Part shown: piece after piece, positions 1 to 11,959 of the stretch
Position numbering within the stretch: the first letter of the stretch is position 1
Layout of the letters: each line of letters starts with the position of its first letter
Assembly (NCBI GenBank): GCA_020205615.1
Contig: CM035170.1
Coordinates: forward strand, 38,476,143 to 38,540,142
Source: Panax quinquefolius
Taxonomy: Eukaryota > Streptophyta > Magnoliopsida > Apiales > Araliaceae
Direction: 5' to 3'
DNA length: 64,000 bases
Program-made: the position numbers and the translations under genes
The notes under the pieces: model-generated
Told to the model about the DNA's origin: nothing
Databases searched by the model: none
What the model saw: the letters and a program-made list of their open reading frames with translations, nothing else

Positions 1-96
1 GTAAAATTTTTAGGTGGTTGGACACACTGGGGCATATATATATATTTTCAATTTATTTCACTTTTAAATTTTGAACGAGTAAAATTTTTAGGTGGT
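1..96. repeat. Short direct repeat, 18 bp, 78 bp apart
   Basis: The 18-mer GTAAAATTTTTAGGTGGT occurs at 1-18 and again at 79-96, separated by AT-rich sequence containing a short TA run. Its significance is unknown; it may be the end of a repeat that begins outside the window. Confidence 0.6.
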
Positions 97-1255
97 CATA
101 CTTGGTGCTTTACGCAAATAGTAGGGTCTAGGAGGGTTAGATAAACATAAACTTGAGGCTATTTTCAGAACTTGAACACGTGACAAAATTCAACAAGTGA
201 GAATAAACATGTCCAAGTGTTTCAAATGCAAACCTTAACATTCATAAAAAAGAGTCGACTAAAAAAGGACTCATTTTCATTTTTCAGATTGAGGTAGACT
301 AGGTTGTACATGACTGGAGGATGGTAGACCTGGCATGAGTATTCCACTCTATTGGACGAATGTTGCCTGGAACCTGTTTGTTCGGTTCGAAGAACCGATA
401 TGTGTATGTGGTATGCTACATAGACTAAACTGTAACAAGCGAGGGTAGTTTTTATGAGTGCTTATAGTTGGGAATATTTACACAATCTAATTGTTATATA
501 ACTAGGTTTGATTGAAGATTTTAGTTCAATCAACAAGTTGATGGTTTATAAATAATTTAGTACAAATGTTATCACCGAGCATCCAATTCCAATACAAAGT
601 TAAGATATTGATATTTGTGCAACTATAGGTAAAGCGAAAAAGAAATATTTTGGTATGCAAGTACAAAGTTCGCTAGGTAAACAGGAGTCTGGTAACCCTG
701 TGTTGGACTAAATATCTTGTTTTTTGGGATTATCTTTTCTCTTGCAATTATGTGTTCCTATTAAATAGAAAAAGAGAAGAAAGTAGACTATCTTCCTGTT
801 CAAATTCACTTACACCTCATAGTGAGAGAGTGAAAGTATATTTTTAGCCTTTTTACCTCCAAATGCGCTTCAGGCAGTGGTGATTCTGTTAACATAATTG
901 AGAAAGAGAAGGATGTGGCCATGTCTTCCATAAATATAATTACTATTCGGAATTTTTCATCTATCTGACGTGGCATTTCATTTCAAACGTGGACAAAAGC
1001 TTTTTTGGAGTTGGGTAGAGATCTTTAGCTGTTGTCTCTCTCATTGCGTAATCTTTAATAGCAAGGGAAAATTATTTCTTGCCTAAGTTAACAAGATGCT
1101 GCAGTTGTTTGTTTGGGATTGGGGAGAGATCAATTGGAGTGCTACTTATAAAAATGCTGTCTATAAAGCAGAATCTTTCTAAGGGACCTAGAAGGATTAT
1201 TGAGCTTGGCATTTTTTGGGCTGTTGTATTTCGAACTTCTCATTTTCCAATGCAG
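97..1255. other. No feature recognised (probable upstream intron or exons of the HRDC gene)
   Basis: AT-rich sequence with no long open frame and no retroelement motif that I recognise. Because a splice acceptor (TGCAG) ends at 1255 directly before a coding exon on the plus strand, part of this stretch is probably intron of the same gene. I could not identify a further upstream exon with confidence. Confidence 0.4.
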
Positions 1256-2406
1256 GGAAGAAGATTGTTAAGATCGAGAGCAGCAGACAGAAGAATAGCA
1301 TGGGACAGGTAAAATCTTCCAAACGCAACAGGTCTTCTGGGTTGGAACTTAAGCTTGACGAATTGCGAAGGGAACTTTCCTCCATTCATGGTGGAATATT
1401 TCCTCACTCTGTATTATCTACTCAACAAATAGGCATGCTAAGCACTCAGAAGCCTATATCTATGGAACAGGTAGTGCCTTGACACCTTTATCCTTCTGTC
1501 TTAATTATTGACTACCTTTTCGCTTTTTTAATTGTCTTATTTTATTTTGTTTGGGCAAAGCATTCCTTAGCGATGTTATACTTTATGATCAATGGGAAGT
1601 GTAACTAATGTGGTAATATTAAAGAAAGGATTTTCATTTTCTTTTCTTTTGTTTGGACAAAGCATTCCTTAACAATACTCTACTTTATGATCAATGGGAA
1701 GTGTATTTAGTGTTGTATCATAGTTGAAAGGAACGTATTAAACACAGACATACATATTGCATATTAAGCGGGTTGCACAAAATTCTGCTCGAATTAATAG
1801 TAAGCGGGTTCCATATTCATGAGAGAGAAACTTGTAGAACTAACAAATTTACTTGTCGTAATAACTATTCCCTGTATATATATTAAGGAAAGGAAGATGG
1901 TAAATGGTACTCTATAATTTCCACGATGAAACTATTTTGTCTACACTCTACACTTGTAAATCCTTGCATTTGCCTTGACAAAGACGCCCTAGATTTTTCT
2001 TTTAAATAATTTCTTAAAACATTAAGAATGCTTAAATATATGGTCCCAAGAAGGGCCATCATATTGTTATGCTATTACGAAGACATGGTAGACTTCTACG
2101 TTTCTGCATTTCTTTTATTTCCTTTTCTCTTTTTAAGCACTGCATTTCTATTACTTCAATTTTACGACCGTCTGTGGTTGCTCATCAAATAGATCAACAA
2201 GTTGGTGTATCTTTTGGTTGTAGTTGGAGAAGATAATTGGAAAGTTGAAGACTGAAAAATATGGGTGTAAAATACTAGAAGAAATCAAAAGATACGAGTC
2301 CAAGAACGAGTATGAGGATGAGAATGTCCATGGAAGCAGCAGTGGAAAGAGGCTAAAATCCAAAGAGGCTATTGTTGTTGTTGAAAGCAGCGAAGATGAC
2401 GCGTGA
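1256..2406 (+). CDS. C-terminal exons of a RecQ-like helicase (HRDC domain), partial
   Basis: Two exons are inferred. Exon A, 1256-1470, is preceded by the acceptor TGCAG and followed by the donor CAG|GTAGTG. Exon B, 2224-2406, follows the acceptor TTGTAG and ends in TGA. The junction is phase 0 (MEQ|LEKIIG). The joined peptide has the HRDC pattern: a LDELRRELSS helix, then PHSVLSTQQI, then a KP-x-S-x-x-QLEKIIGKL stretch and a KYG-x-x-ILEEI helix, followed by an acidic tail ending SSEDDA. HRDC domains lie at the C terminus of RecQ DNA helicases (and RRP6-like exonucleases), where they help bind nucleic acid. A RecQ protein is the better guess because the domain is C-terminal and followed by a short charged tail. 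No helicase motif is in the window, so the gene would start upstream. It could be a live gene end or a relic; no frameshift or stop breaks these two exons. Confidence 0.6.
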
Positions 2407-3121
2407 AAGGATAAAAGGTTTCCTAGTTACTCTGTTAGTGAACATTGTTTCTAAAATCATTATCAATCTTGTCAAGCAACGGCAATCATCTGTAAAAATA
2501 CAGGTAGTTGTATACTATTTTTGTCAATATATCGAATTTATTATGTTTGCAAGGCTTTGTTTGATGAATATCTTGCCGAGCACAGGACAGTATAACTGAA
2601 GCCAAAAACTTCTGGACAAAAACTTGGGCAAAGTGCATATTTGCCTCTCAAATTCCATATGATTTGCTAAGTTGTCATTCAAGTGTTAGTTTGTGCAATT
2701 TCCTTCATTCATTTATCATAATTTTCAATATTGATCCAATTTAACAGAAAAATGGCGGAAAATGACCATGTGACATACTAATGACTCGTTTTATGGGTAA
2801 AATGATCAATGTAATAAATGATTGTAAATCCTATATCTGGGATGAAAGTGCTCTAATTTAGTAATTGGACTTATTTATACCTAATCGATCAAAGAAAAAG
2901 GCATAAAGTTTTTGTTTATTTTTTTCTTTGTTTTTTTTAATTATTAGATTTTACTGAACTATAACAACAATGCAAAACAGGAAATATGTAGAGAGAATTC
3001 CAAGAACTAAAACTAGATGGTGACTTTGCAAATAGTTTCTTACATAAAGTCGCATTTCATCTACTTAAGAAACTGGATAGACATTATATGTAGGAAATTC
3101 AGTCCTTTAATAATTATAATA

Positions 3122-3374
3122 GTCCTTCAATCCCTTTTTATTTGACACATTTTGACTTTCTTAGTTAAATCAACCATTTAAAAAATTATAGGTAGACATA
3201 ATGCTTTAAATTTTCAAAATCATGAGCATTGGGATTAGTATTAGATTCTCTGTACTATATTATGATTAGTCTCTTTGCCAGAATTTTAAAGTAGGAATGC
3301 GATATTTTGATTTAAAAAATTGTTAATTTAATCTTAAAAAGTCATCTTTGTCAAATAAAATGGGACGGAAGGAG
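3122..3374. mobile_element. Stowaway-like MITE, copy A
   Basis: About 253 bp. The right end reads GGGACGGAAGGAG followed by TA, the typical Stowaway (Tc1/mariner-derived) terminal sequence and target dinucleotide. The left end is decayed (GTCCTTCAATCCC after a TA-like site). The interior is AT-rich and non-coding, with the same internal order as copy B. Confidence 0.6.
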
Positions 3375-3888
3375 TATATTTTATCCACAAAAAAATAAAC
3401 TTTGGCCAAGTGGAAATTTTTTCTTCAATTCCATATTATTTTACAAGTCGTCACTCAAGTGTCAGTTTGTGCAATTTCCTACATTCATTTTTCATAATTT
3501 TCAGTAGTGCTCCAATTTAACAAAAAATGAAAGAAAATGACCCATGACATATCAATGACTCATATTAGGGGCAAAATGATCAGTGTAATAAATGAGAAAT
3601 CTTATATCTAGGAAGAAAGAGTTCTTATTTAGTGATTGGACCTATTTATTCCTAATTGAGCAAAACAATAAGCATACAAATTTTTTATTGTTTAAATTCC
3701 CAAATTTCATTGAACGAGAACCACCATGGAAAACAGTAATACGTAGACAGGGAATTGCAAGAACTAAAACTAGATGGTGACTTTGCAAATAGTTTCCTGC
3801 ATAAAGTTACATTCCTTCTGCTTAAGAAACTGGATAGACATTATACGTAGGAAATCCTTTGGCCTTCATTAATTATCACAATTGAGTA

Positions 3889-4146
3889 CTCCCTCCATCA
3901 ATTTTTATTCGATTTTTTTTGACTTTTATAGTCAAATTGACAAATTTTAAAATTAATAAGTAAACATAATTAATTAAATTTTTAAAATTTTGAAATTTTG
4001 GGATTAGTAGCAAATTCTATGTACTTTATTATGGTTATAGTCTCTTTGCCGGAATTTTAATGTAACAATATGATATTGTAATTTTAAAAATGATCAATTT
4101 AACCTTAAAATGTCAATTTTGTCACACTAAAATGGGAAGAAAGGAG
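3889..4146. mobile_element. Stowaway-like MITE, copy B
   Basis: 258 bp. The left terminus CTCCCTCCATCA is preceded by TA and the right terminus TGGGAAGAAAGGAG is followed by TA, giving imperfect terminal inverted repeats and a TA target duplication. It is the better preserved of the two copies; both were probably carried by the same tandem duplication rather than inserted independently. Confidence 0.7.
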
Positions 4147-4412
4147 TATATTTTATCTAAAAATAAAAGTCACGGTTTAAAATTAAAGGTTCGAATATGA
4201 ACATGAACATTCTAGTCGAAAAGAATTCCACTTTGAATTTTATTTCCCTTCTTGAGGACCTATACTGGTATGAGAAATTCTTCTTTCTTAATTTTTGCAC
4301 CTACAATTTGAATTCATAAATAAGTTGGATTAATTCCATGTAATCAAAAATAAAGTAACTCTGTTTGTTCCAAGCTGACCAAATCGAACTAATTCTTTAC
4401 TTATATTGTCAT

Positions 4413-4870
4413 TGTTGGTTGATGGTTATTTGGCCCCAAATCATATGGTAGGACATGATCCGCGTGTAGATTTTGAGGAATTAAATATTCCTAATTATAT
4501 TTGGTTTTTAAATATAGAAGGAGGTGTTGGGATTTGAACAACTTCCTTATTTTTTAGAAAATCTTATAGAATCCCATTAAGGAATTATTTCTAATGAGGA
4601 ACCTTAATCCAATACGGGAATGACTCTATGAAATTGGTGAGATCACTATAAGTACAAGATTTTACCCTGATTCTAAAGTACACACAATTATTATTTCCAG
4701 CACTAGAACATGAAGCCTCCATTATTAACTTTATCCAGTCTGTACTTATTCTCACACCAGAGCTATCCCCCGGCGACTCAAGCCGTCAAGATTTCAGTGT
4801 TTACCTGTTTCTGTGCAGGATTAGACGTGCTTTAATTATTGGAGCGCGTGGACGGATCTTGGCGTTAACA
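4413..4870 (+). mobile_element. T0 (Tat-like element) 5' LTR, tentative limits
   Basis: The 3' end is well placed: GGCGTTAACA at 4861-4870 ends in CA immediately before a primer-binding-site-like TGGCGCTAAA. A TATA-like CTATAAGTAC lies near 4647-4656. The 5' limit at TGTTGGTTG (4413) is a guess from the TG rule; no target duplication was verified because the matching 3' LTR lies outside the window. Confidence 0.45.
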
Positions 4871-4871
4871 T

Positions 4872-4888
4872 TGGCGCTAAAAGGAGGG
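4872..4888 (+). promoter_or_regulatory. T0 primer binding site (candidate)
   Basis: TGGCGCTAAAAGGAGGG lies one base after the LTR end. TGG is the complement of a tRNA 3' CCA, and TTGGCGC-type sites are usual in plant Tat elements. The exact tRNA is not assignable by eye. Confidence 0.5.
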
Positions 4889-4940
4889 TTTTTTCTGGTG
4901 TTGGCTTTCAATCACAATAGGAGTTTTCTCGGTTGGAATT

Positions 4941-6587
4941 ATGGTGAACAGCAAGACAGTGTCAGGCGTTGGACAGTTAACGGTGGGTGGGTCCTCTCAA
5001 CCTAGAGGGTTCGTCAAAGACAAGTTGGGGTCGTCTAAGAGCATCCATGAAAGGCTTGGACCTCACGGTCTTTCAGTGGGACCAAGGGATGCTAACCAGG
5101 AAGATGTTAGGCGAAGGTTGTTCTCAACAGCCAGCAAAGAGGCAAAAGACCGGAGGCGTGTATGGGGCACACAATCCCGAACACGACTCCACGATGATCA
5201 GGATGACAGAAGGTCGGTCCTGGAAAGAAAGGCTCAGGAAACTGATGACGCGATGAAAGCTTTGTTGTTGTAGAAGGAAGAAATTGCCAGGCATATGGTT
5301 TATATTGTGGAAGGATAGGATGGTGCCTCTAACCATAGCCGGAGCCGAAGGCGGGGGCGCTCACCAAACAGACAGTCTAGGACACGTCGTCCGGGTGACT
5401 CTAGGCGGACTGAGAGGAGGCGTCGGAGTCGCTCTCGAAGCATAAACAGAAGCAGATCGGTTGATCGTTCATCCAGGAACCAGTCCAGGACACACCATCC
5501 GGAGGGTTCCCGACACAGTGGGGGTAGACGCCGAAGTCATTCCAAGGCAGCTAGTTCAGAATGAAGGGGTCATTCAGACCGAAGGAAGCATGACCCAGTC
5601 CCGAAGAGTATGCCTCCATGGACGGATGGGGTAGAGGCACTGGCCAAAAAATTGGATGAATTGCAGAAGGATTTATCTGAAGTCAGGCAGGCGAAGGGGA
5701 CTACGGCTAAAAAATCTTCACCGTTCTCCCTTGAGATTGTTCGGGAAAAGGCAGACCCAAGCAAAAAGCTCCCCCACATGGAAAACTACGATGGTTCGGG
5801 GGATCCATATGAGTATAGTCAGATGTACGACCGGTTGATGGATTATTATGATTATTCTGACGTGGCCAAATGTCATACCTTTATGATGACACTAAGGAAG
5901 GACGAAAGACAATGGATGATGACATTGGCCCCGAACTCGGTGGCGTAATGAGAAGAATTTTGTGACAAATTCCATACTCGGTTCGACAGCAATAGGAGGA
6001 GAGGAAAATCGACCGGATCACTATCTCAGATCAGACAATACTCGAATGAGACTTTGGGCCTGTATGTGAATCGATTCTGAGAAGCAGTAGGTCATGTCTC
6101 AGATTTGAATGACCTTCAGGCAGTGGGACTCTTTCAGAACGGTTTGGACCTTATAAAGTCCAAGAAGCTGGTAAAAGAGCTGATGTTCAACCATCCGAAG
6201 AGCCTGGCCGAGGCGTTTGAGAAAGCTGAAGGTTTCATAGTACTGGAAGAAGCCATGAATAGTCTAAAACAACATACATCGGAAAAGCCGAGGGATAAGA
6301 AGAAAGGTAATACTGATAACAAAACCGACGGGTACCAAAAGAAGTACAACGACAACAATGAAAAATCTGACTGTTATCAGGAGAAGTATAATAACCACAA
6401 TGGCGGTTCGGGAGAGGGACGTCCACCCTTCCCGAACCAGAAGGTTAACAAAGTTTACACAAAGCTCAACCCTGATCGGGCCACTATCCTCGAAGAAAAA
6501 AAAGACAAACCTTACTCCAAGCCTTCTAGGGATACCATTAAGGGAGACAAAGGTAATAAGAGCAGATATTGTGATTAACATGAGGCG
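4941..6587 (+). pseudogene. gag: T0 gag, decayed (Tat-like Ty3/gypsy)
   Basis: A single reading frame runs from ATG 4941 to the break at 6587, with no frameshift but seven in-frame stops (5271, 5316, 5562, 5946, 5949, 6078, 6576). The N-terminal part is basic; 5340-5560 encodes an arginine/serine-rich stretch. The retrotransposon gag (capsid) domain starts near 5760 with KLPHMENYDGSGDPYEYSQ and continues through AKCHTFMMTLR, SLSQIRQYSNETLGLYVNRF and LFQNGLDLIKSKKLVKEL. It ends in the start of the Tat zinc-finger region (RYCD, stop, HEA), where CH1 interrupts it. Gag normally builds the virus-like particle that packages the element's RNA. Several stops fit CAG to TAG or CGA to TGA changes. The missing continuation (protease) is found at 62.69-63.19 kb. 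Confidence 0.8.
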
Positions 6588-8121
6588 TGTGACGCCCCCA
6601 AATTCGAGTCTCAAACACCCAGACCTGGTCATCAGGATTCAATACAAACATCCGCCTCTAAACAACATACAATAACTAAATGCGAAATATAATAAACATA
6701 TGTTGTTCATTCAAAAGGTGTTACGGGTCTCAAGATCTGAACCATAATACAACTTACAAACATACCCTAGTACAGTATTTAGGGTTCAAATAACATTAAT
6801 AGTTAATGTAATAGGCATGAAACAAAAGTACTGCTACTAGAAGTCTATTACTTCATCTTCTTATTGCCCTTGCCTTTGCCTGAGATCTCCGGCTTAACTA
6901 TAATAATGTTCATGATATAACAAGGATGACCAACTAGTTTACTTAGCAAGTTTTAGTACAACAAGAATAATATATATCATGAATGAAATGAATATCTGGA
7001 AAGATTTAATATCTGAATAATAGAAGCAATAGACAACAAGTGCCTTTAAAATATCAACTAGTCAAGTAGACTTAGAACAACTTCCAAGGGAATCAATAGC
7101 TGATTGACCCCTTGGTTAATGGCTCAGAATACGTACTCGAGGGGATCAGCCTCTCGTACATTATGTATATGCATAACATTTAACTCTGTGGTGTGTATCT
7201 TATATTAGATACGTGGGGTACTCCCCTATAATAAGGGGTGTTCACTTCAGTTTAAGAATCCGTACCATCAAATGGCCGGATAGTTTTATAAATGATTTTC
7301 ATGCAATGATTATAATAGAACAAGTGTTCAGACTCAAACTTCCACAATTCATAGATTATAGAACTTTTAAATAAGGTACATATCAAAGACTATACGAATT
7401 CAAATGCTTTCAGTGCGAATATCAACAACAATGATGTGGAATAATTTTACATACTTAAACCACTTAGCACATGCTTAAGAATTAAAACTCGAGCTCAAAT
7501 AAAGTACTTGCGAAAAGTAAAGTCTTGGTATAGGGAACTTGCAATAATTGCGAATATTCAATAATAATCATATATGTGGAATAATCAATAATAATTATCC
7601 ACTAACATGCTAAAAAATAACAACTCGAGTTTGAGTTAGAGAACTTGCAATAATTGCGAATATTCAATAATAATCATAGATGTGGAATAATCAACAATAA
7701 TTATCCACTAACATGTTGAAAAATAACAACTCGAGTTTGAGTTAGAGAACTTGCAATAATCGTGAATATTCAATAATAATCATAGATGTGGAATAATCAA
7801 CAATAATTATCCACTAACATGCTGAAAAATAACAACTTGAGTTAGAGAACTTGCCTTGTCTGTAGTCTACTGCTATGAAATTTAATATATTCCGGTTAGC
7901 AGTTTATCAACCTTCCTTCGAAAGACTTATAATTGACCTTTCGATTAGCAAAATCATATACCATTGCTCTATATTAAATTACCTTATATTTAATCACACG
8001 GTTAAATATTAGTTATTACATTAATTCCTTAGTAATATTATTACCCCTTGATAATATTACTATTACGTAAACATTATCCTAAACTCGTCCAATATTATTA
8101 TTTTTAATAATATTTTACTTA
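6588..8121 (-). mobile_element. CH1 3' LTR, piece 1 (LTR 3' end)
   Basis: Matches 58870 to ~60390 almost base for base, including the GCGTCACA end (read on the minus strand). It begins TGTGACGCCCCC on the plus strand and is cut at 8121 by S1. Confidence 0.85.
7535..7846. repeat. 3 x ~106 bp tandem repeat inside CH1 LTR
   Basis: Units begin at 7535, 7641 and 7747 with GAACTTGCAATAAT and contain GTGGAATAATCAA and AACTCGAG. The same three units exist in the other LTR at 59803-60114, so the array was present before CH1 transposed. Confidence 0.85.
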
Positions 8122-10776
8122 TGTGACGCCCCCAAAATAGGTCCAATCCACCCAACCTATTCTGAGTCGCCAAATACATGGTACAGAAACAACTACAACT
8201 TCATTAATACAATTGTCGTGCAAAATACGACAACACATAAACTGTGAGTTTAAATACAAATATTGTCTTCTAGACAATATCCACACTCAAATAAAGTCCT
8301 CATTACAATTATTGATACACTATTTTAAAAAATGGCGAGGACTACTAAAACCGCTATCTTGAACCATCACTCCACACCCCGACTAGTTCCTGCTATATTC
8401 TCGCCTCCTGAGAAAAAAAATAGAACAAAAAGAAAAATGGTGAGCTCAACTAGCCCAGTAAAGAACATTATGACTAAGATAATATAGAACAAATTATCGT
8501 TAGTCCTCAACAGGGAAAAATCAAAGAGAATACAATAGACAACAAATTTTAAATCAATATTCGCAGCGGAAATAATAATTCATTAGAAGAGTTAAGTAGA
8601 GAATGAAATCTACTATCTTCTATATATGAATTTAAAAGTTCATCGTCAATATTTTATCCTTGTAACATCAATCAATATATATCTGGAATCAAATATTCAT
8701 CTTTGCACTATGAAGCCCAAAGATATTCATCATTGGTCATGTTCATCTAAACACACATTTCATCTTTGCACTACGGCCAAAGATATTCATCAAGAAAATC
8801 ATTCATCTTTGCACTACGTGCCAAAGATATTCAGTTATATCATCATTTAGGACCGAGGATGATGAAAAAAATATTTTAAAAAAAAACGAATCCAAAGTGA
8901 AACAAAATAACAAATATTAAGGATTCGTATTACAGTTTATCTAAGATCAATAATACTCCATAATAAGCAATTTTGAAACAAATTCAAAAATAAAGATCAA
9001 AACATGGATACAATCAAAGATAGTAACCATAATAGACATCTTGGACAAAAAAAAAAAATTTATCTTTCTAATTGAATAGTGTCAGTATTCTTGAATAGGT
9101 CAGATACGTGAATAAAGTCTCAGTATACGTGAATAGTAACCCCAACACAAAAAGTTTCAAAATTGATAAAAAGTTCTATACCAATATTTTGGCATAATGA
9201 TATCGAAGAAATAATATCATTTATAAGAAAATAACATCCCTTACCTCAAAAAAAAGACAATATTTCGACCGAAATTTGGATATAGTGTCAAGGAACTTGC
9301 ACCAGATAGCAACACTCAAAGTATCAAAATACTCACAAGAATACGCCTCGATAATATAGAGAGAGAAAACTTTAGTTTCGGTGTGATTTTCAATTCTAAC
9401 CTAAGCACCTTATTTATAGAAAATCTTAGTAACACTAAAAGTAGTAAAATTTAATAAATTATTAATATATAATAAAAATTTTCCTACGCCCACTTAGACT
9501 TCTGAATTCAGCATATTTTGCACACATGTGGGGATCATCAATCACACAAAACATGTTTTTCTTAAAAAAAAATATTTAAAACTCCAAAATTTAATTATTC
9601 CGGAACTTCAATAATTCATAATAAATAGCCCTTTTATCAGAAAAATTTGAATCTTATGTTTTTCCATAGGAAATTCAATTCTCTACAACTTTGTAAGTTT
9701 AAGTTTTTCCAAATTCCAAAATGTAAAATTGATGTAAATCCACATACTGACGACGATTTTCTGTGCTATAATCAAATTTCAAATCAAGAAATGGGGTCCA
9801 CAAACATGAAAAACATGTTTTAAATATTTTTAGTAACAAAAATACTCTTCCTCCTCATTTACTCATATATCCCACATTCATTGTAAAAATATCACCATTA
9901 TTATATTATTATAATATAATAATATATTTAAATGAATTATTTTATCGTAAAAGATAAAATATCAATTTTCAACAATTGTCACTTTTAAAATTTTCTCCAT
10001 CTATATCCATAAAATGAATATTTTCCTTATCATATAAATCAATAATTAATTATTCACAAATAATATTATAGTAATCACAATAATCGACAACCAGCCGCTC
10101 CTGTGAAAGAGGGGCTTTCCAATAAGGATTTCTCTCATCGACGCAAGCAATTAGGGTACCAAACCTCTCCTTAGATGTAACTTTCTAGACATTGCCAATA
10201 ATGCTATCTAATAATATTATTCAAATAATATGAATTATTGATCCGATAATGAAAATATCATCAGTAGTGACAATTATTCAAACAACAATAATATAAAATA
10301 TCAACGTAGCAATTATTGAATCAATAAAATAAAATATTGAACAATAATTATCGTAACAATTATCGAGTAGTGCCTTTCACGTAAGAATCAATAATTGGTG
10401 CAATACCGCATGCATCGCGTGCAACAACGCCAGACATCGTGTTTTAACCATCGGGTATTCCAACAAAGATAATCTCAGAATAACTACGCCGTTATTTATA
10501 AACAACTTATACTTTGCTTTTTCTTCATCCAATCGCTTTTCGTTATGGGCCCCACATAAGGTTGCGCGCGTCGCATTTAATATTTCCCGATAAGAAGAAT
10601 ATTCCACCACCAAACTAATATCCTCGACAATAATGAATATTTTATAACCACTTGCTTATTTAAAATATTTCAAGATTTTATCCATAACTAATCACATTAA
10701 TCAAATCAACCATTACTATTTCAAAATAATAAATAGAGGAAATTCAATTTTATTTATAAAAAGTTAGGGTCTTACA
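8122..10776 (-). mobile_element. S1: solo LTR (2655 bp) with ACTTA target duplication
   Basis: The element starts TGTGACGCCCCC and ends GGGTCTTACA. It is flanked by ACTTA at 8117-8121 and 10777-10781, and removing it restores continuity with the intact CH1 LTR near 60390. No coding sequence or second LTR is present. It is of the same family and nearly the same length as S2, in opposite orientation. A TATA box on the minus strand (9411-9418) sets the orientation. The interior is AT-rich with short CATCTTTGCACTA-type repeats near 8700-8830. Confidence 0.9.
9411..9418 (-). promoter_or_regulatory. TATA box of S1
   Basis: TATAAATA on the minus strand, the same box at an equivalent place in S2 (39229-39236) and S4 (44234-44241). 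Confidence 0.6.
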
Positions 10777-11020
10777 ACTTACTCCTTAGTATTATTAATC
10801 AACTAATGGTACTTTATTCGCTTACTAATATTATTAACCTTTTAATAATATTTTATTCATGTATTAATATTATTAATCATTTAATAATATTTTATTCCTT
10901 TACTATGTTATTATATTTTAATAACATTTAATTTCAAATATTATTAATTATTTAATAATATTTTAATCTATTAATAATACTTTAATATAATATTATTGAT
11001 CTTTTTTAATATAATATTAT
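10777..11020 (-). mobile_element. CH1 3' LTR, piece 2
   Basis: Continues the CH1 LTR after S1 (aligns with about 60390-60720). Made of alternating TAATATTATT and AATAATATTT motifs. Cut at 11020 by E1; about 0.7 kb of the LTR is absent before piece 3. Confidence 0.75.
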
Positions 11021-11082
11021 TGTAGACCCTCAAAATTTTTTGCACACATGTCACTGACATTTCAGGAATGCAGATTCATCTT

Positions 11083-11530
11083 TGAGAGATAACCCTGGAA
11101 GACAGCTCACATCGGACTAACCGGACGTTCAGTCTCAACCCCGGAACATACACCGGATTACAGTTCCAACCTCAGAGATAACCCCGAGGCATGCAGTTCC
11201 AATACCGGAAACTCCACCGGAGAAGACCGATTAATCTCAGAGATAACCCCGAGGTATCCAGTCTCAATCCCAACACTCAAAATAGTAGCTACCAACCTTG
11301 GTGATAACCCCAAGGAATGCAATTCTGGCCAGAAATGCTTGTTTCAAATGCATGCAATCGGCTTTCAACCCCAAGACTCACACCGAGGCACTCAAGACCG
11401 TAACCGGAGATAATAACCGGAGACAAGGCACACCTCGAGATGACATCGAGGACCTTCAACACTGCGTAGATCCAATCTCGAGAGATAACCACGAGCAACG
11501 TCGCTTTACCCACCCAAATCATGATAACCC
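11083..11530 (+). repeat. GATAACCC repeats in U3 of L1
   Basis: GAGATAACCC(C) recurs at about 45-60 bp spacing (11083, 11177, 11240, 11301, then degenerate at 11408, 11436, 11483 and ~11522), each usually followed by GAGG or AAGG. It lies 0.4-0.9 kb upstream of the TATA box. The same array is in L4 (49157-49620) and, reversed, in L2 (~18100-18420) and L3 (~29310-29620). It could be a U3 enhancer array; that is inference. Confidence 0.7.
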
Positions 11531-11951
11531 GGTGAGGGAAAGTTGTCATCTCGCCAACTCAAGGCCACTTCACGTCATTTCAACATCTCATACAAACATT
11601 TCTACACAACGATGTCCCACAAGAATCAAGGAAAACCAATCCTGAGTGACTATTGTGCAGGGTAACGGATAGAATTTGAAGCTTGAAGACCGGAGGGCAC
11701 CGTCCCATCTTCATGACTTCGTACAACCTCTAATCCCATGCCATTGTACAATTCTCGACAACGGCGGTCCGAAATAGGTCCTATATACCTCAGTCGGATG
11801 CCCGGATTATAATTCTGAAAGTTCAAGCGGACATTGCAAAGGTTTACTTGCACGTGATCATGAGACGACGTGACTCGAGAAAACCGGGGAAACCCGGCAA
11901 ATTTCACGTGTACACTTCATGGACCGGGTCATAGTAGTACTGCGGCCCCTC

Positions 11952-11959
11952 TATAAATA
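11952..11959 (+). promoter_or_regulatory. TATA box of L1
   Basis: TATAAATA within CCCTCTATAAATAGAAGGC. The box is conserved in all four LTRs of the family. Confidence 0.75.

Larger units (their letters stand above)
2620..4165. repeat. Imperfect tandem duplication of ~0.78 kb (2 units)
   Basis: Sequence from about 2620-3400 is repeated at about 3405-4165 in the same order and orientation. Shared landmarks are a CAAGTGT-CAGTTTGTGCAATTTCC block (near 2680 and 3460), AAAATGATCA-GTGTAATAAATGA (near 2800 and 3580), GAACTAAAACTAGATGGTGAC (near 3005 and 3765) and a MITE near the end of each unit. Divergence is considerable, so the duplication is old. No coding potential is seen. Confidence 0.75.

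Noticed and set aside
1079..1312. 77-codon plus-strand frame before the HRDC exon
   Set aside because: It crosses a clear splice acceptor, is out of frame with the HRDC exon, and has no recognisable content.
7535..7846. CRISPR-like array of ~106 bp units
   Set aside because: Units are contiguous with no unique spacers and repeat identically in the partner LTR; this is a plant LTR.
10377..10613. Short minus-strand frame in S1
   Set aside because: It lies inside a solo LTR, has no domain, and is not conserved as an ORF in S2.
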